NCBI GenBank assembly: GCA_004193205.1
Contig: RZUM01000014.1
Location: 1 to 64,000 of the forward strand
Direction: 5' to 3'
From: Gordonia sediminis
GTDB lineage: Bacteria > Actinomycetota > Actinomycetes > Mycobacteriales > Mycobacteriaceae
Length of the DNA: 64,000 nt
The position numbers and the translations under genes are program-made. Under the pieces are notes generated by a model, which was given only the letters and a program-made list of their open reading frames with translations, was not told where the DNA came from and did not search any database. The first letter of the stretch is position 1. Every line of letters starts with the position of its first letter. Below, in pieces: positions 36,820 to 45,449 of the stretch.

Positions 36820-37710
36820 TTGTTGCATCAAGATTTTCTGTCGTCATGCGTGTTTCGCAGAGTCGCCGCCGGCGTGTTGGTCTTCGGACTGGCGCTGGGC
36901 GGTTCAGCCACAGTGGAAGCGTCGGCGGCCCAAGTTCCGCATAACTCGACACCTGGGCCATCCACGGGGTCGGATCGTGGCTCGTTCAAGCAGATGAACC
37001 CAAGGAGCAGCGCACCGTCCGGGTCTGGGTCAACTACCGACCGATCGGGTCAATCGACACCTCATATCGGGTCTGGTGCACAACCGGGCCCTGCCTCACC
37101 CAAACGGCCACGATCGAAGGCCCAGACACCCGATCGCGATCCGCACAAGTCGACACCGAATACCCGCACGAATCAGGACGGGTCGTCGAGCAGTCGTCGC
37201 GGCTCGTCCGGGAGCAACGACAAGTCCCAAGGTGACGCGCGGCGTAGCCCCAACACCGTCAGCCCGAATCGGACATTACCCGGCGCGCAGGGCAGCAATC
37301 CGGATAGGAAGCGCAAGAACCGCAACAAGAAGTCGAAACGCGAAGAGCGCGAATACAATCCACCGGCGATCGGATACCGTCACGTCGACCCGACGCCCCG
37401 ACCGCCCGTTCCCGAACCGGGTCCTCCCGTGGTGCCCGGCCCGGACCAAGGTCAGACACCGACGCCGGCGCCGGGACCCGAACCGGGGCCACCGCCGGCC
37501 GAGGAGCCCGGATACGTCGCCGAATGCTCGAGCACTCCCGGCAAGTGCACGATCAGACCCAACGTTCCCGGCAGTGAGCCGCAGATCATCGTCCCAGCCG
37601 AGGACTGCGGGCCCACCGAGTGCCGCGAGGATTGGCTCAAGCCAGATCCCGAGAATCCCGGCCCGTTCTACGTGCCCCGCGTCGACACTCCCGCTTCGAG
37701 CGGTCCGTAA
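36820..37710 (+). CDS. Secreted Pro/Ser-rich protein of unknown function
   Basis: A 296-residue protein with a signal peptide (RRVAAGVLVFGLALGGSATV, cleavage probably after VEASAA). The mature part begins with about 120 residues rich in Ser, Pro, Gly and basic residues, then a very basic cluster (DRKRKNRNKKSKREEREYNP), a Pro-rich linker (PEPGPPVVPGPDQGQTPTPA) and a C-terminal domain with four cysteines (CSSTPGKC, CGPTEC). No family is recognised. The TTG start at 36820 follows a strong ribosome binding site. It is likely a cell-wall or secreted protein. Confidence 0.7.
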   Translation: MLHQDFLSSCVFRRVAAGVLVFGLALGGSATVEASAAQVPHNSTPGPSTGSDRGSFKQMNPRSSAPSGSGSTTDRSGQSTPHIGSGAQPGPASPKRPRSKAQTPDRDPHKSTPNTRTNQDGSSSSRRGSSGSNDKSQGDARRSPNTVSPNRTLPGAQGSNPDRKRKNRNKKSKREEREYNPPAIGYRHVDPTPRPPVPEPGPPVVPGPDQGQTPTPAPGPEPGPPPAEEPGYVAECSSTPGKCTIRPNVPGSEPQIIVPAEDCGPTECREDWLKPDPENPGPFYVPRVDTPASSGP

Positions 37711-37746
37711 ATCCTGAGGTGGCCGGTCCAGGTTTCGTGTGAGAGT

Positions 37747-39246
37747 TCAGGTTTCGGGAGTTTGGTAACCCATGGGCATGAGGATCGACTTGTGTTCGAG
37801 GTAGGACTCGAGCCCTTCGCGACCGTTCTCGCGGCCGATGCCGGAGTTCTTGTACCCGCCGAACGGGGACGCGGGATCGATGGCGTACCAATTGATCCCG
37901 AGCGTGCCGGTGCGGATCTGCTTGGCGATCTCGACGCCGCGCTCGACGTCGGAGGTCCAGATCGACCCGGCCAGACCGTAGTCGGAGTCGTTGGCGATGG
38001 CGATCGCGTCGTCGACCGTGTCGTAGGCGATCACGCTGATGACCGGCCCGAAGATCTCCTCGCGGGCGATGGTCATGTCGTTGGTGACGTTGGTGAAGAT
38101 CGTCGGGGTGACGTAGAACCCGTCGTCGAGGCCCACAGGTCGAGTGCCCTCGAGCACGGGGGTGGCGCCCTCTTCTTTACCCTTGGCGACGTATCCCTCG
38201 ACCTTCTGCCGCTGTTTGTCGGTGATCAGCGGGCCGAGCATGGTGCCCTCGGCGGTCGGGAGACCCGGGGTGAACGTCTTGGCGGTCTCGATCATCGCCT
38301 TGACGATCTCGTCGTGGCGGGAGCGGGGGACGAGCACTCGGGTCTGCGCGACGCAGGCCTGCCCGGCGTTGATCAGCCCGGCGGAGAACACGAGCATGAA
38401 GATGTTGGCCTCAAGGTCCACATCGTCGAGGACGATGGCCGCGGACTTGCCGCCGAGTTCGAGCGAACACCGTTTGAGGGTCTCGCCGCAGCGGGCCGCG
38501 ATCTTGCGGCCGGCTGCGGTGGAGCCGGTGAAGGTGATCTTGTCGACGTCGGGGTGGTCGACGAGCGCCTGTCCTGTCGCTACGCCACCCGGCACGACCG
38601 AGATCACTCCCTCGGGAACACCGGCGTCGACGAAGATCTGGGCGAGCAGGTTCGCGTTGAGCGGCGTCTCCGGCGCGGGCTTGAGGACGATCGAGCAACC
38701 GGCTGCCAGTGCCGGACCGAGCTTGTTGCACAACAGGAACAGCGGGACGTTCCACGCGATGATCGCGCCGACGACGCCGACGGGTTCGCGGGTCACCAGC
38801 GTCTCTCCGAACAGTCCGGTGCGGCGTTCCTCCCACGGGAAGTCGGTCGCGGCGGCGGCGTAGCCCTGCAGCACCCCGGTCGCCGGCAGCTGTTGCAGGG
38901 TCGCCACATCGGTTGGGGTGGCGCCCATCTCGGCTGACACGAGGTTGGCGATGTCGGCGCCGCGCTCGTTGATCAGGTCCGCGGCGCGATTCAGGACGTC
39001 GGCGCGGTCGGCCGGTGACGTGTTTCGCCACGCGCCGGATTCGAATGCGGTGCGGGCGGTTTGGACTGCGGTGTCCACGTCGGTCTCGTCGGCGAGCGGC
39101 ACCGAGCCGACTCGTTCACTGGTGGCCGGTGAGAACACCTCGAGAGTCTCGGTCGAATGCGGGTCGACCCACCGTCCACCGATGAACAGTTGCGGTTGGT
39201 CGCCGGCGCCCACGAGCGCGGTGCCGGGATGAGACTCGACGGTCAT
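37747..39246 (-). CDS. Aldehyde dehydrogenase, KstR-controlled
   Basis: A 499-residue NAD(P)-dependent aldehyde dehydrogenase. Cofactor and active-site motifs are AWNVPLFLLCNKLGPALAAG, FTGSTAAGRK, the general base in LELGGKSA, the nucleophilic cysteine in NAGQACVAQTR, and EEIFGPV. The ATG at 39246 gives the standard length; an ATG at 39357 would add 37 residues and run through the KstR box. The box at 39291-39304 suggests a role in sterol side-chain or propionaldehyde metabolism (inference); the substrate is not known. Confidence 0.9.
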   Translation of the reverse strand: MTVESHPGTALVGAGDQPQLFIGGRWVDPHSTETLEVFSPATSERVGSVPLADETDVDTAVQTARTAFESGAWRNTSPADRADVLNRAADLINERGADIANLVSAEMGATPTDVATLQQLPATGVLQGYAAAATDFPWEERRTGLFGETLVTREPVGVVGAIIAWNVPLFLLCNKLGPALAAGCSIVLKPAPETPLNANLLAQIFVDAGVPEGVISVVPGGVATGQALVDHPDVDKITFTGSTAAGRKIAARCGETLKRCSLELGGKSAAIVLDDVDLEANIFMLVFSAGLINAGQACVAQTRVLVPRSRHDEIVKAMIETAKTFTPGLPTAEGTMLGPLITDKQRQKVEGYVAKGKEEGATPVLEGTRPVGLDDGFYVTPTIFTNVTNDMTIAREEIFGPVISVIAYDTVDDAIAIANDSDYGLAGSIWTSDVERGVEIAKQIRTGTLGINWYAIDPASPFGGYKNSGIGRENGREGLESYLEHKSILMPMGYQTPET

Positions 39247-39290
39247 GGATCTAGCTCCTGGGTCGGGGATAACGCATCCACCCGCGATAC

Positions 39291-39304
39291 TAGAACACGT
39301 TCTA
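39291..39304. promoter_or_regulatory. KstR-like box 8 (aldehyde dehydrogenase)
   Basis: TAGAACACGTTCTA, identical to box 4, lies 44 bp upstream of the aldehyde dehydrogenase start and links this gene, 4 kb past the mce4 operon, to the sterol regulon. Confidence 0.85.
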
Positions 39305-39372
39305 ACTTTTCGGCCAGGGGGTGGCCGCATCGCGCAACCCACCCGTCGGCCGTGCACGGTCGGCGAAGCGTC

Positions 39373-40008
39373 TCAGCGGCTGAAGCGGAGCATGGCGACC
39401 AGACCCTCGACGACGTCCTCGAGCACTGCGACCTGCTCGGCGACGGTGGTGCACTCCAGCAGGCGCTGGCGATCGGCGGCGCCGACGGGCAGGCGAACGG
39501 CCCATTCGAACAGGCCGTACTCGCCGAGGTCGTCGACGTCGAACTCCGGGAGTCCGACGGGCATCGCCTCGGGTTGCGTCGCGGCGACCTCGGCGACGAA
39601 CTCGCGCAGCGCGCGACCGAGTTTCGCAACCGCAGGTGCGTCGTCGGGCCGCATCACGGGAAGCGGAAGGATTTCGGTGACCGCCCGCGGGTACGGGTCG
39701 TCGGGCAGCCATTCGGTCACCCGGAACCGCTCGGTGCCGGTGCATGTCAGCGAGGCGCGGCCATCCGCCTGCTGCAGCAGGTTCTCGATCCGGGCGAAGG
39801 TGCCGACGTCATGCCGCACGTCACCGCCACCGACCTCATGCCCCCGCGCGATGAGAACCACGCCGAACCGTCCGGACTCCCGGGATGTGCCCAGGCAATC
39901 GACGAGCATCTGCCGGTAGCGCGGCTCGAAAATACGTAGCGGCAGCGGCTCGCCCGGCAACAGCGCGGTACCCAACGGGAACATCGGGGTCACCGGTGAG
40001 CCCGACAT
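39373..40008 (-). CDS. LON-substrate-binding-domain protein
   Basis: A 211-residue protein equal to a stand-alone Lon N-terminal domain (PMFPLGTALLPGEPLPLRIF at the start, then EPRYRQMLVDCL). The Lon ATPase and protease parts are absent, which is normal for this family. It ends with about 70 helical residues. Function is unknown; the domain binds protein substrates in Lon. It lies 12 bp downstream of mhuD and is likely co-transcribed. Confidence 0.88.
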   Translation of the reverse strand: MSGSPVTPMFPLGTALLPGEPLPLRIFEPRYRQMLVDCLGTSRESGRFGVVLIARGHEVGGGDVRHDVGTFARIENLLQQADGRASLTCTGTERFRVTEWLPDDPYPRAVTEILPLPVMRPDDAPAVAKLGRALREFVAEVAATQPEAMPVGLPEFDVDDLGEYGLFEWAVRLPVGAADRQRLLECTTVAEQVAVLEDVVEGLVAMLRFSR

Positions 40009-40020
40009 CGGCAGCGTGCG

Positions 40021-40329
40021 TCAGGCCTGCGGTCTGGCGTCGAGCACGACCTCGAACTCGAGCAGGTCCGCGCCGCTGGCGACCGGCTTGGCGCGCTCGC
40101 CCGAATGGGCCTCACGTGCGGGGCCCGATACCCAGGCCTGGAAGTCCTCCTCGGACTCCCACTGGGTCACCACGAAGTACCGGTCGTCGCCCTTCACCGG
40201 GCGCAGCAACTGGAATCCGAGGAAGCCCTTGGACCCGTCCACCGAGTGGGCGCGATGCGCGAAGCGCTTCTCGAGTTCCGGCCCGGCGCCCTCGGGCACC
40301 GAAATTGCGTTGATCTTCACCACTGCCAT
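40021..40329 (-). CDS. mhuD: Heme-degrading monooxygenase MhuD
   Basis: A 102-residue ABM-fold enzyme nearly identical in pattern to M. tuberculosis MhuD (VVKINAISVPEGAGPELEKR, FLGFQLLRPVKGDDRYFVVT). The residues known to matter are in the expected places: Asn7, Trp66 and the heme ligand His75. MhuD opens heme to mycobilin without releasing carbon monoxide, freeing iron (family knowledge). The ATG at 40329 gives the exact family N-terminus. Nearby genes (hydrolase, mutY, canB) are in the M. tuberculosis Rv3587c-Rv3592 order, supporting orthology. Confidence 0.94.
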   Translation of the reverse strand: MAVVKINAISVPEGAGPELEKRFAHRAHSVDGSKGFLGFQLLRPVKGDDRYFVVTQWESEEDFQAWVSGPAREAHSGERAKPVASGADLLEFEVVLDARPQA

Positions 40330-40356
40330 GTCGTCCACCCTACTGGTGCGTCGTGA

Positions 40357-40388
40357 GTACCTTGGCGAGAAGTCGGTACCTTGGCGAG
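40357..40388. promoter_or_regulatory. Direct repeat upstream of mhuD and DUF427 gene
   Basis: GTACCTTGGCGAG occurs at about 40357-40368 (one base short at the junction) and again at 40376-40388, 19 bp apart, close to two helical turns. It lies between the divergent mhuD and DUF427 genes and may bind a regulator; it does not resemble an IdeR box. Confidence 0.35.
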
Positions 40389-40418
40389 CAGGAGACGATC
40401 CGGCATGGAGGTGCACAT

Positions 40419-40784
40419 ATGACCCGACGACGCGAACCCGGAGCCGATCACCCGATCACCATCGAGCCGACCGCCGGCCGAGTCGTGGTGCGTGTCGGCG
40501 ACGTCGTGGTCGCCGACACCGTCGCCGCGCTGACCCTGCGGGAGGCGTCCTACCCGCCGGTGCAGTACATACCGCTCGCCGACGTGGACCACTCCGTGCT
40601 GCGAGACAGCGCCCGCACCACCTACTGCCCATACAAGGGAGACTGCAACTACCACGATCTCGTCCTCGACGACGACGAGGTCACCGACGCGGTGTGGACC
40701 TACCGCGACCCGTATCCCGCGGTGGCCGAGATCGCCGGACATGTTGCCTTCTACCCGCATCGGGTCGACGTGGCGTCGGCCTGA
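40419..40784 (+). CDS. DUF427 domain protein
   Basis: A 121-residue protein with the complete DUF427 pattern: RVVVRVGDVVVADTVAALTL, YIPLADVD, the cysteine-containing YCPYKGDCNYH and the final WTYRDPYPAVAEIAGHVAFY. The domain is small and beta-rich; its function is unknown. ATG 40419 is preferred, with CATGGAGGTG a few bases upstream. It lies 29 bp before the hydrolase gene in the same direction. Confidence 0.9.
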   Translation: MTRRREPGADHPITIEPTAGRVVVRVGDVVVADTVAALTLREASYPPVQYIPLADVDHSVLRDSARTTYCPYKGDCNYHDLVLDDDEVTDAVWTYRDPYPAVAEIAGHVAFYPHRVDVASA

Positions 40785-40813
40785 ATCGGGCGTGCTGCCA
40801 TACGCTTGAGCCC

Positions 40814-41629
40814 GTGATCGCCCATCCCGCAGCCCCCGCCGACACCGGTCTCCTCGATCATGGTGGTCCGGTGGATGCCGACGGGACGCCGGTCCGTGGC
40901 GTCGGCCCCATCGTGCTGTTGCACGGGCTCATGGGCCGAGGCCGGACCTGGCGGCGTCAGATCCCCTGGCTGCGACGACACGGACGCGTCTTCACCTTCG
41001 ACGCGGCATTCCACACCGGCGCCGACGACACGCCCCCCGACGATCCGTCCGACCTCAGCACCGATCGATTCGTCGCCGATCTCGCCGAGGTCCTCGTGTG
41101 GATCGACCAGGGTCCGGCGGTTCTCGTCGGCCACTCGATGGGCGCCTTGCACGCCTGGTGTACCGCGGCGAGATACCCGGAGATGGTGTCCGCGTTGGTG
41201 ATCGAGGACATGGCACCCGACTTCCGCGGGCAGACGACCCGCACGTGGACGCCGTGGTTCGACAGCTGGCCGCAGCGCTTCGGGTCGCTCGCCGCGGCGG
41301 AGCGGATGTTCGGCGGGGTCGCGGGCCGCTACTTCTACGAGGCGTTCGACGACGGGCGGCTGCACGGGAGCCTGCGGATCTGGGCCGACATCGCCGAGGA
41401 GTGGGGTGGCCGCGACTTCTGGGCCGAGTGGTCGTCGGTGCGCGTACCGTCACTCTTGATCGAGGCCGAACACACCGTGACCCCGCCCGGGCAGATGCGG
41501 AAGATGTGTTCGGTCAACGACTTCGCGCAGTATCTGCGGGTCGTCGGCGCCGGTCACCTCGTTCACGACGACGCGCCAGACGAATATCGCGGCGCGGTCG
41601 AGGCATTCCTGTCGATGCTGCCGTCCTGA
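40814..41629 (+). CDS. Alpha/beta hydrolase (Rv3591c-like)
   Basis: A 271-residue alpha/beta-hydrolase. The oxyanion segment is LLHGLMGRGRTW, the nucleophile elbow is VGHSMGALHAW (Ser), and GAGHLVHDDAPDEY carries the catalytic histidine near the C-terminus. It corresponds to the hydrolase beside mutY and mhuD in mycobacteria. Start GTG 40814 is chosen because homology begins there; the frame is open upstream through mhuD only as an antisense reading. The substrate is unknown. Confidence 0.88.
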   Translation: MIAHPAAPADTGLLDHGGPVDADGTPVRGVGPIVLLHGLMGRGRTWRRQIPWLRRHGRVFTFDAAFHTGADDTPPDDPSDLSTDRFVADLAEVLVWIDQGPAVLVGHSMGALHAWCTAARYPEMVSALVIEDMAPDFRGQTTRTWTPWFDSWPQRFGSLAAAERMFGGVAGRYFYEAFDDGRLHGSLRIWADIAEEWGGRDFWAEWSSVRVPSLLIEAEHTVTPPGQMRKMCSVNDFAQYLRVVGAGHLVHDDAPDEYRGAVEAFLSMLPS

Positions 41630-41646
41630 ACCGGCCCACCGCACCG

Positions 41647-42543
41647 TCAGTCGGCCTCACCCGCAAGGCAATAGCGACCGTCGGTGGTGAGTTCGACGAG
41701 GCCGTCGACGAGCAGGGAGTCCAGCGCGCGGTCGCGCTGTGCCGTGTCGGTCGTCCACGCGATGTCGAGGCGGTCGCGGGTCACCGGATGGTCCGTGTCG
41801 CGCAGGACGTCGAGCAGTAGGCCCCGCACCTGACGGTCGGTGCCGGCGAACTTCTGCACCTTGCGCGGCGGTCCGGTGTGCGCGGGTCGGCCCAGACGCA
41901 CCCAGGTGCAGTCGGTGAGCGGGCAGTCGTCGCAGCGCGGAGTGCGCGCGGTGCACACGAGCGCGCCCAGCTCCATGAGTGCCGCCGAGAACCGGGGTGC
42001 CGTCGTCGCGAACGTGTCGTCGGGGTTGCGGGGGAGCAGCGACGACGCGTCGTCGAGGTCGGTGCGCGACGGATTGCCGGGCTGTTCGCGACCGTGCACC
42101 GCGCGGGCGATGACGCGGCGCACGTTGGTGTCCACGACCGGCACCGACTGCCCGTAGGCGAAGCAGGCGACCGCGCGGGCGGTGTAGTCGCCGATGCCGG
42201 GCAGGGTCAGCATCGTCGCGACGTCGTCGGGGACCCGATCGCCGTGCTGCTCGGCGAGCACCCTGGCGCACTCGTGCAGCCGCAGGGCCCGCCGCGGATA
42301 CCCGAGCTTGCCCCAGGCCCGGAGCACCTCACCGGCAGACGCCGCGGCCATCGCCGACGGCACCGGCCAACGCCGCACCCACTCATGCCACGGTTCGATC
42401 ACCCGGGAGACCGGCGTCTGCTGGAGCATGATCTCGCTGATCAGGATCTGCCACCCGGACAAGCCGGGTTCGCGCCACGGCAGGTCCCGCTCGTGACGAT
42501 CGAACCAACCGAGGAGCACGCCGGATGGCACACTAGTGGTCAT
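41647..42543 (-). CDS. mutY: Adenine DNA glycosylase MutY
   Basis: A 298-residue glycosylase that removes adenine opposite 8-oxoguanine. The helix-hairpin-helix LPGIGDYTARAVACFAYG and catalytic aspartate in VPVVDTNVRRVIAR are clear. The 4Fe-4S cysteines read C-x6-C-x2-C-x4-C (CTARTPRCDDCPLTDC). A short winged-helix-like tail replaces the longer NUDIX-type domain of E. coli MutY, as in mycobacteria. The ATG at 42543 overlaps the opposite-strand ATG of canB by two bases; GTG 42531 is an alternative. Confidence 0.93.
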   Translation of the reverse strand: MTTSVPSGVLLGWFDRHERDLPWREPGLSGWQILISEIMLQQTPVSRVIEPWHEWVRRWPVPSAMAAASAGEVLRAWGKLGYPRRALRLHECARVLAEQHGDRVPDDVATMLTLPGIGDYTARAVACFAYGQSVPVVDTNVRRVIARAVHGREQPGNPSRTDLDDASSLLPRNPDDTFATTAPRFSAALMELGALVCTARTPRCDDCPLTDCTWVRLGRPAHTGPPRKVQKFAGTDRQVRGLLLDVLRDTDHPVTRDRLDIAWTTDTAQRDRALDSLLVDGLVELTTDGRYCLAGEAD

Positions 42544-43198
42544 GAGCAAAGTGACCCCGGCCGCCGCGTGGAAGATCCTGCGTGAGGGCAATGACCGTTT
42601 CGTTGCAGGTGAGTCTCAACATCCCAGTCAGGGTATCGAGGACCGTGCACGACTGGCGGGCGGGCAGAGCCCCAAATCGGTGCTGTTCGGCTGTGCGGAC
42701 TCACGCCTGGCCGCCGAGATCATCTTCGATCAGGGGCTCGGCGACATGTTCGTCATCCGCACCGCCGGTCATGTGCTCGACTCGGCGGTGCTCGGCTCGC
42801 TGGAGTATGCGGCGGAGGTGCTCGAGGTCCCGCTGATCGTCATCCTCGGCCACGACAGCTGCGGTGCGGTGAAGGCGACACTCGATGCCCTCGACGACCT
42901 GCGGATACCCGGCGGGTACATCCGTGACCTCGTCGAGCGGGTCACGCCCAGCATCCTCGCCGGCCGCAGCGAGGGGCTGACGCGTGTCGACGAGTTCGAG
43001 GCGCGTCACGTGGTGGAGACCGGCCGCCTGATCATGCAGCGCAGCCGGATCATCGCCGACCGGGTCGCGACGGGCAAGCTCGCCATTGCCGGCCTCACCT
43101 ACAAGCTGAGTGACGGCCGGGTACACCTGCGCGGTTCCTACGGCGAACTCGGGGACGCCGTGAGTGTCATTCCCGACGTCACTGCCGAAGCCGTCTGA
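42542..43198 (+). CDS. canB: Beta-class carbonic anhydrase CanB
   Basis: A 218-residue beta-carbonic anhydrase. Zinc ligands lie in FGCADSR and in GHDSCGAV (His and Cys); the Asp-Arg dyad is in CADSR. The sequence follows M. tuberculosis CanB (AAEIIFDQGLGDMFVIRTAG, GGYIRDLVERVTPSILAGR). It hydrates carbon dioxide to bicarbonate for carboxylases and pH control. The ATG at 42542 overlaps the divergent mutY start codon, so each gene's promoter lies within the other's coding region, or the mRNAs are leaderless; GTG 42536 is an alternative. Confidence 0.93.
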   Translation: MSKVTPAAAWKILREGNDRFVAGESQHPSQGIEDRARLAGGQSPKSVLFGCADSRLAAEIIFDQGLGDMFVIRTAGHVLDSAVLGSLEYAAEVLEVPLIVILGHDSCGAVKATLDALDDLRIPGGYIRDLVERVTPSILAGRSEGLTRVDEFEARHVVETGRLIMQRSRIIADRVATGKLAIAGLTYKLSDGRVHLRGSYGELGDAVSVIPDVTAEAV

Positions 43199-43320
43199 GC
43201 CAACCCGGGCCTGAACCCCAACTTTAGACTTTCCGCCGGTCAGGGCGTGTTTGCCGCTGTTTGCGCGACACGCCGAGCGGGGTCGGACGGCGGTTTCTCC
43301 CCGGCCGTTACGTTGGTGCC

Positions 43321-44094
43321 GTGATCGAACCGCAGGGCCCACTCCCACCCGAGATCTATTGGCGACGACGTGTCGTCGCGATCGGTGGTGCGGCCCTGGT
43401 CATCGCGTTGGTCATCGTGCTGATCGTGTGGGCGACCGGCGGGGACAGCAATCCGGACAACACCGCCGCGCAGTCGTCGGCCACGTCGTCGACCACCGAA
43501 TCCGCCTATCCGTCGGAGTCGGGCGCCAGCGAATCGGCCGATGCTTACGGAGGCTACGGCGGATCGGGTGGTTCAGGCGGTTCCGGCGGCGGGGGAGGAA
43601 CCGCGGGTGGCACCGCGGCGTCGGCCTCGGCGGGCGCACCGGCGCCGAGTGGAGTCGCGGACACACCGGTCCCCGTACCGGCTTCGGGGCTGTGCCCGGA
43701 CTCGAACATCTCGGTCGTGCTCTACACCGACAAGCCGACCTACACGACCGGAGACCAGCCGGTGTTCACCATCGTGACCACCAACGCCGGACTCACCGAA
43801 TGCACCCGCGACGTCGGCAAGGCGGCGCAGGACGTCATCGTCCGCACCCTCGATGGCACGCGCACGCTGTGGTCGGCGCGAGACTGCTCGCCGCTGCAGA
43901 CGGTCAACAACGTGACCCTCAAGCCGTCTCAGCAGGTGCGCGACACCATCACCTGGTCGGGCACGACCAGCACCCCCGGCTGCGACACCCCGCGCGTCCC
44001 CGTCCCGGTCGGGTCGTATCAGGCCATCGGCAAGATCGGGGAGAAGGAATCGGCGCCGATCACCTTCAACGTGGTGGCGCCGGCCCAGCCGTAG
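43321..44094 (+). CDS. Membrane-anchored exported protein (Rv3587c-like)
   Basis: A 257-residue protein: short cytoplasmic tail, one membrane helix (VVAIGGAALVIALVIVLIVW), a Ser/Gly/Ala-rich linker with a poly-Gly stretch, and an external beta-sandwich-like domain of about 130 residues with four cysteines. It corresponds by position and layout to M. tuberculosis Rv3587c beside canB; no biochemical function is known. GTG 43321 is the start, and a TTACGT element at 43308-43313 would put transcription start at or near the GTG, suggesting a leaderless mRNA. Confidence 0.82.
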   Translation: MIEPQGPLPPEIYWRRRVVAIGGAALVIALVIVLIVWATGGDSNPDNTAAQSSATSSTTESAYPSESGASESADAYGGYGGSGGSGGSGGGGGTAGGTAASASAGAPAPSGVADTPVPVPASGLCPDSNISVVLYTDKPTYTTGDQPVFTIVTTNAGLTECTRDVGKAAQDVIVRTLDGTRTLWSARDCSPLQTVNNVTLKPSQQVRDTITWSGTTSTPGCDTPRVPVPVGSYQAIGKIGEKESAPITFNVVAPAQP

Positions 44095-44156
44095 CGTTCC
44101 CAACCGCCGGTCGGTAGCGACCGAGCCGGCCCCTGACGCCCCTAACGCGCCCCTAA

Positions 44157-44167
44157 CGCTGATCGAG
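44157..44167 (+). repeat. Left half of the REP-like IS110 target site
   Basis: CGCTGATCGAG ends here and continues, after the inserted element, as TAGCCGCGAACGG from 45707. Joined, they rebuild the intact repeat seen at 45748-45770. Confidence 0.75.
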
Positions 44168-44187
44168 ACATCCCTGAAGGTTTGATG

Positions 44188-45420
44188 TCAAGCTGCGGTT
44201 GCGGGTGTCTGGTCCTTCCACGCGGTGTCGGGGTTGTAGGGGACGCCGCGTGCCAGGCAGCCGTGGAGGATGCCGACGAGGCGGTTGGCGAGTTGTCGTA
44301 GCGCGGCGTTGTGGTCGACTTCTCGTGCTCGCTGCTTGCGGTAGTAGGCACGGGCACCGTCGTCGTGCATGAACGCTGCGTGAGCCTGTGCCATCAGCGC
44401 GTCGACGAGTCGGTCGTTATGCACGAAGCGCGCCGAGATGACCCGCGACTTGCCCGACTGGATCGTGATGGGACTGGTGCCGGCGTAGTTCTTGCGGGCC
44501 TTGCTGTGGCGGAAACGGTGTGGGTCGTCTCCGAACTCGGCGAGCACCCGGGGACCCACGGTCGGCCCCATGCCGGGCTGGCTGAGGTAGATCTCATGGT
44601 CCGGGTGCTGAGAAAAATGGGCATCGACCTCGCCGGCCAACTCGGCGATCTGCTCGATCACCACGTTGAGCACCGCCACCGAGGCGCGCACCGATGCCGC
44701 GTAGGCATCGGTGACCCGGTCGGGTTGGCCGAGGTGCTGTCCGCGTAGGATCTGTTGGATCTCAACAGCTTTGGCCTCTTTGTTGCGGCGTCCCTTGAGT
44801 AGGGGCATGATCTGGCTGGTGGTGAGTTTCGCCGCCCGCGCCGGGGTCGGCGCCTTGGCCAGCAATCCCAGGATCGGGCGGCTCGACAAGTCCAGGTCCA
44901 GCGTCGAGCACACCAGCAGGATCGCCGGGAAGTACTCGCGTAACGCCGCACGCAACCGCAGCATGTGGCGGGTCCGCTCCCAGATCATCGTTTGATGAGC
45001 CCGGGCCACCACCTTGACCGCGTCAGCGATCTCGGAATCCCCACCACTCTCACGCAACTGGTGGCGACGGCTGCGTAGCATCTCGGCCAGCGCATGCGCA
45101 TCGCCCTTGTCGCTCTTGGCTCCCGAACTGGCCAAGATCTCCCGATAGCGGTGCGCCTGCTTGGGATCGACTCCGAACACCCGATACCCGCCAGCGATCA
45201 ACGCGTTGACCCACGGACCACGGTCGACCTCGATGCACACCAGCACCTGTTCGGGCTGGTCACCGTCGTCGAGGAATGTCGCGACGATCTCGCCGAACTT
45301 CGCGATCCCGGCAATCCCCTCCGGCAGCCGGGCGCGTCGCAGAATCCGCCCGCTCTCGTCTTGCACCTCGACATCGTGGTGATCTTCTGCCCAATCATCC
45401 CCGACGAACAACACCGCCAT
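44188..45420 (-). CDS. IS110-family transposase (bridge-RNA-guided recombinase)
   Basis: A 410-residue recombinase. The N-terminal RuvC-like DEDD domain shows VGDDWAEDHHDVEVQDE, CIEVDRGPW and SGAKSDKGDAHALAEML. A coiled middle follows, then the C-terminal Tnp domain with LSQPGMGPTVGPRVLAEFGD and NYAGTSPITIQSGKSR, which contains the serine nucleophile region. IS110 enzymes recombine DNA using a bridge RNA that pairs with target and donor (established for IS621). The frame is intact and so may be active. Only 20 bp separate its stop from the element's right end, while 286 bp lie upstream, the IS110-type layout. Confidence 0.94.
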   Translation of the reverse strand: MAVLFVGDDWAEDHHDVEVQDESGRILRRARLPEGIAGIAKFGEIVATFLDDGDQPEQVLVCIEVDRGPWVNALIAGGYRVFGVDPKQAHRYREILASSGAKSDKGDAHALAEMLRSRRHQLRESGGDSEIADAVKVVARAHQTMIWERTRHMLRLRAALREYFPAILLVCSTLDLDLSSRPILGLLAKAPTPARAAKLTTSQIMPLLKGRRNKEAKAVEIQQILRGQHLGQPDRVTDAYAASVRASVAVLNVVIEQIAELAGEVDAHFSQHPDHEIYLSQPGMGPTVGPRVLAEFGDDPHRFRHSKARKNYAGTSPITIQSGKSRVISARFVHNDRLVDALMAQAHAAFMHDDGARAYYRKQRAREVDHNAALRQLANRLVGILHGCLARGVPYNPDTAWKDQTPATAA

Positions 45421-45449
45421 CTGATCGTTGCCTCCCTACAGCTCGACGC

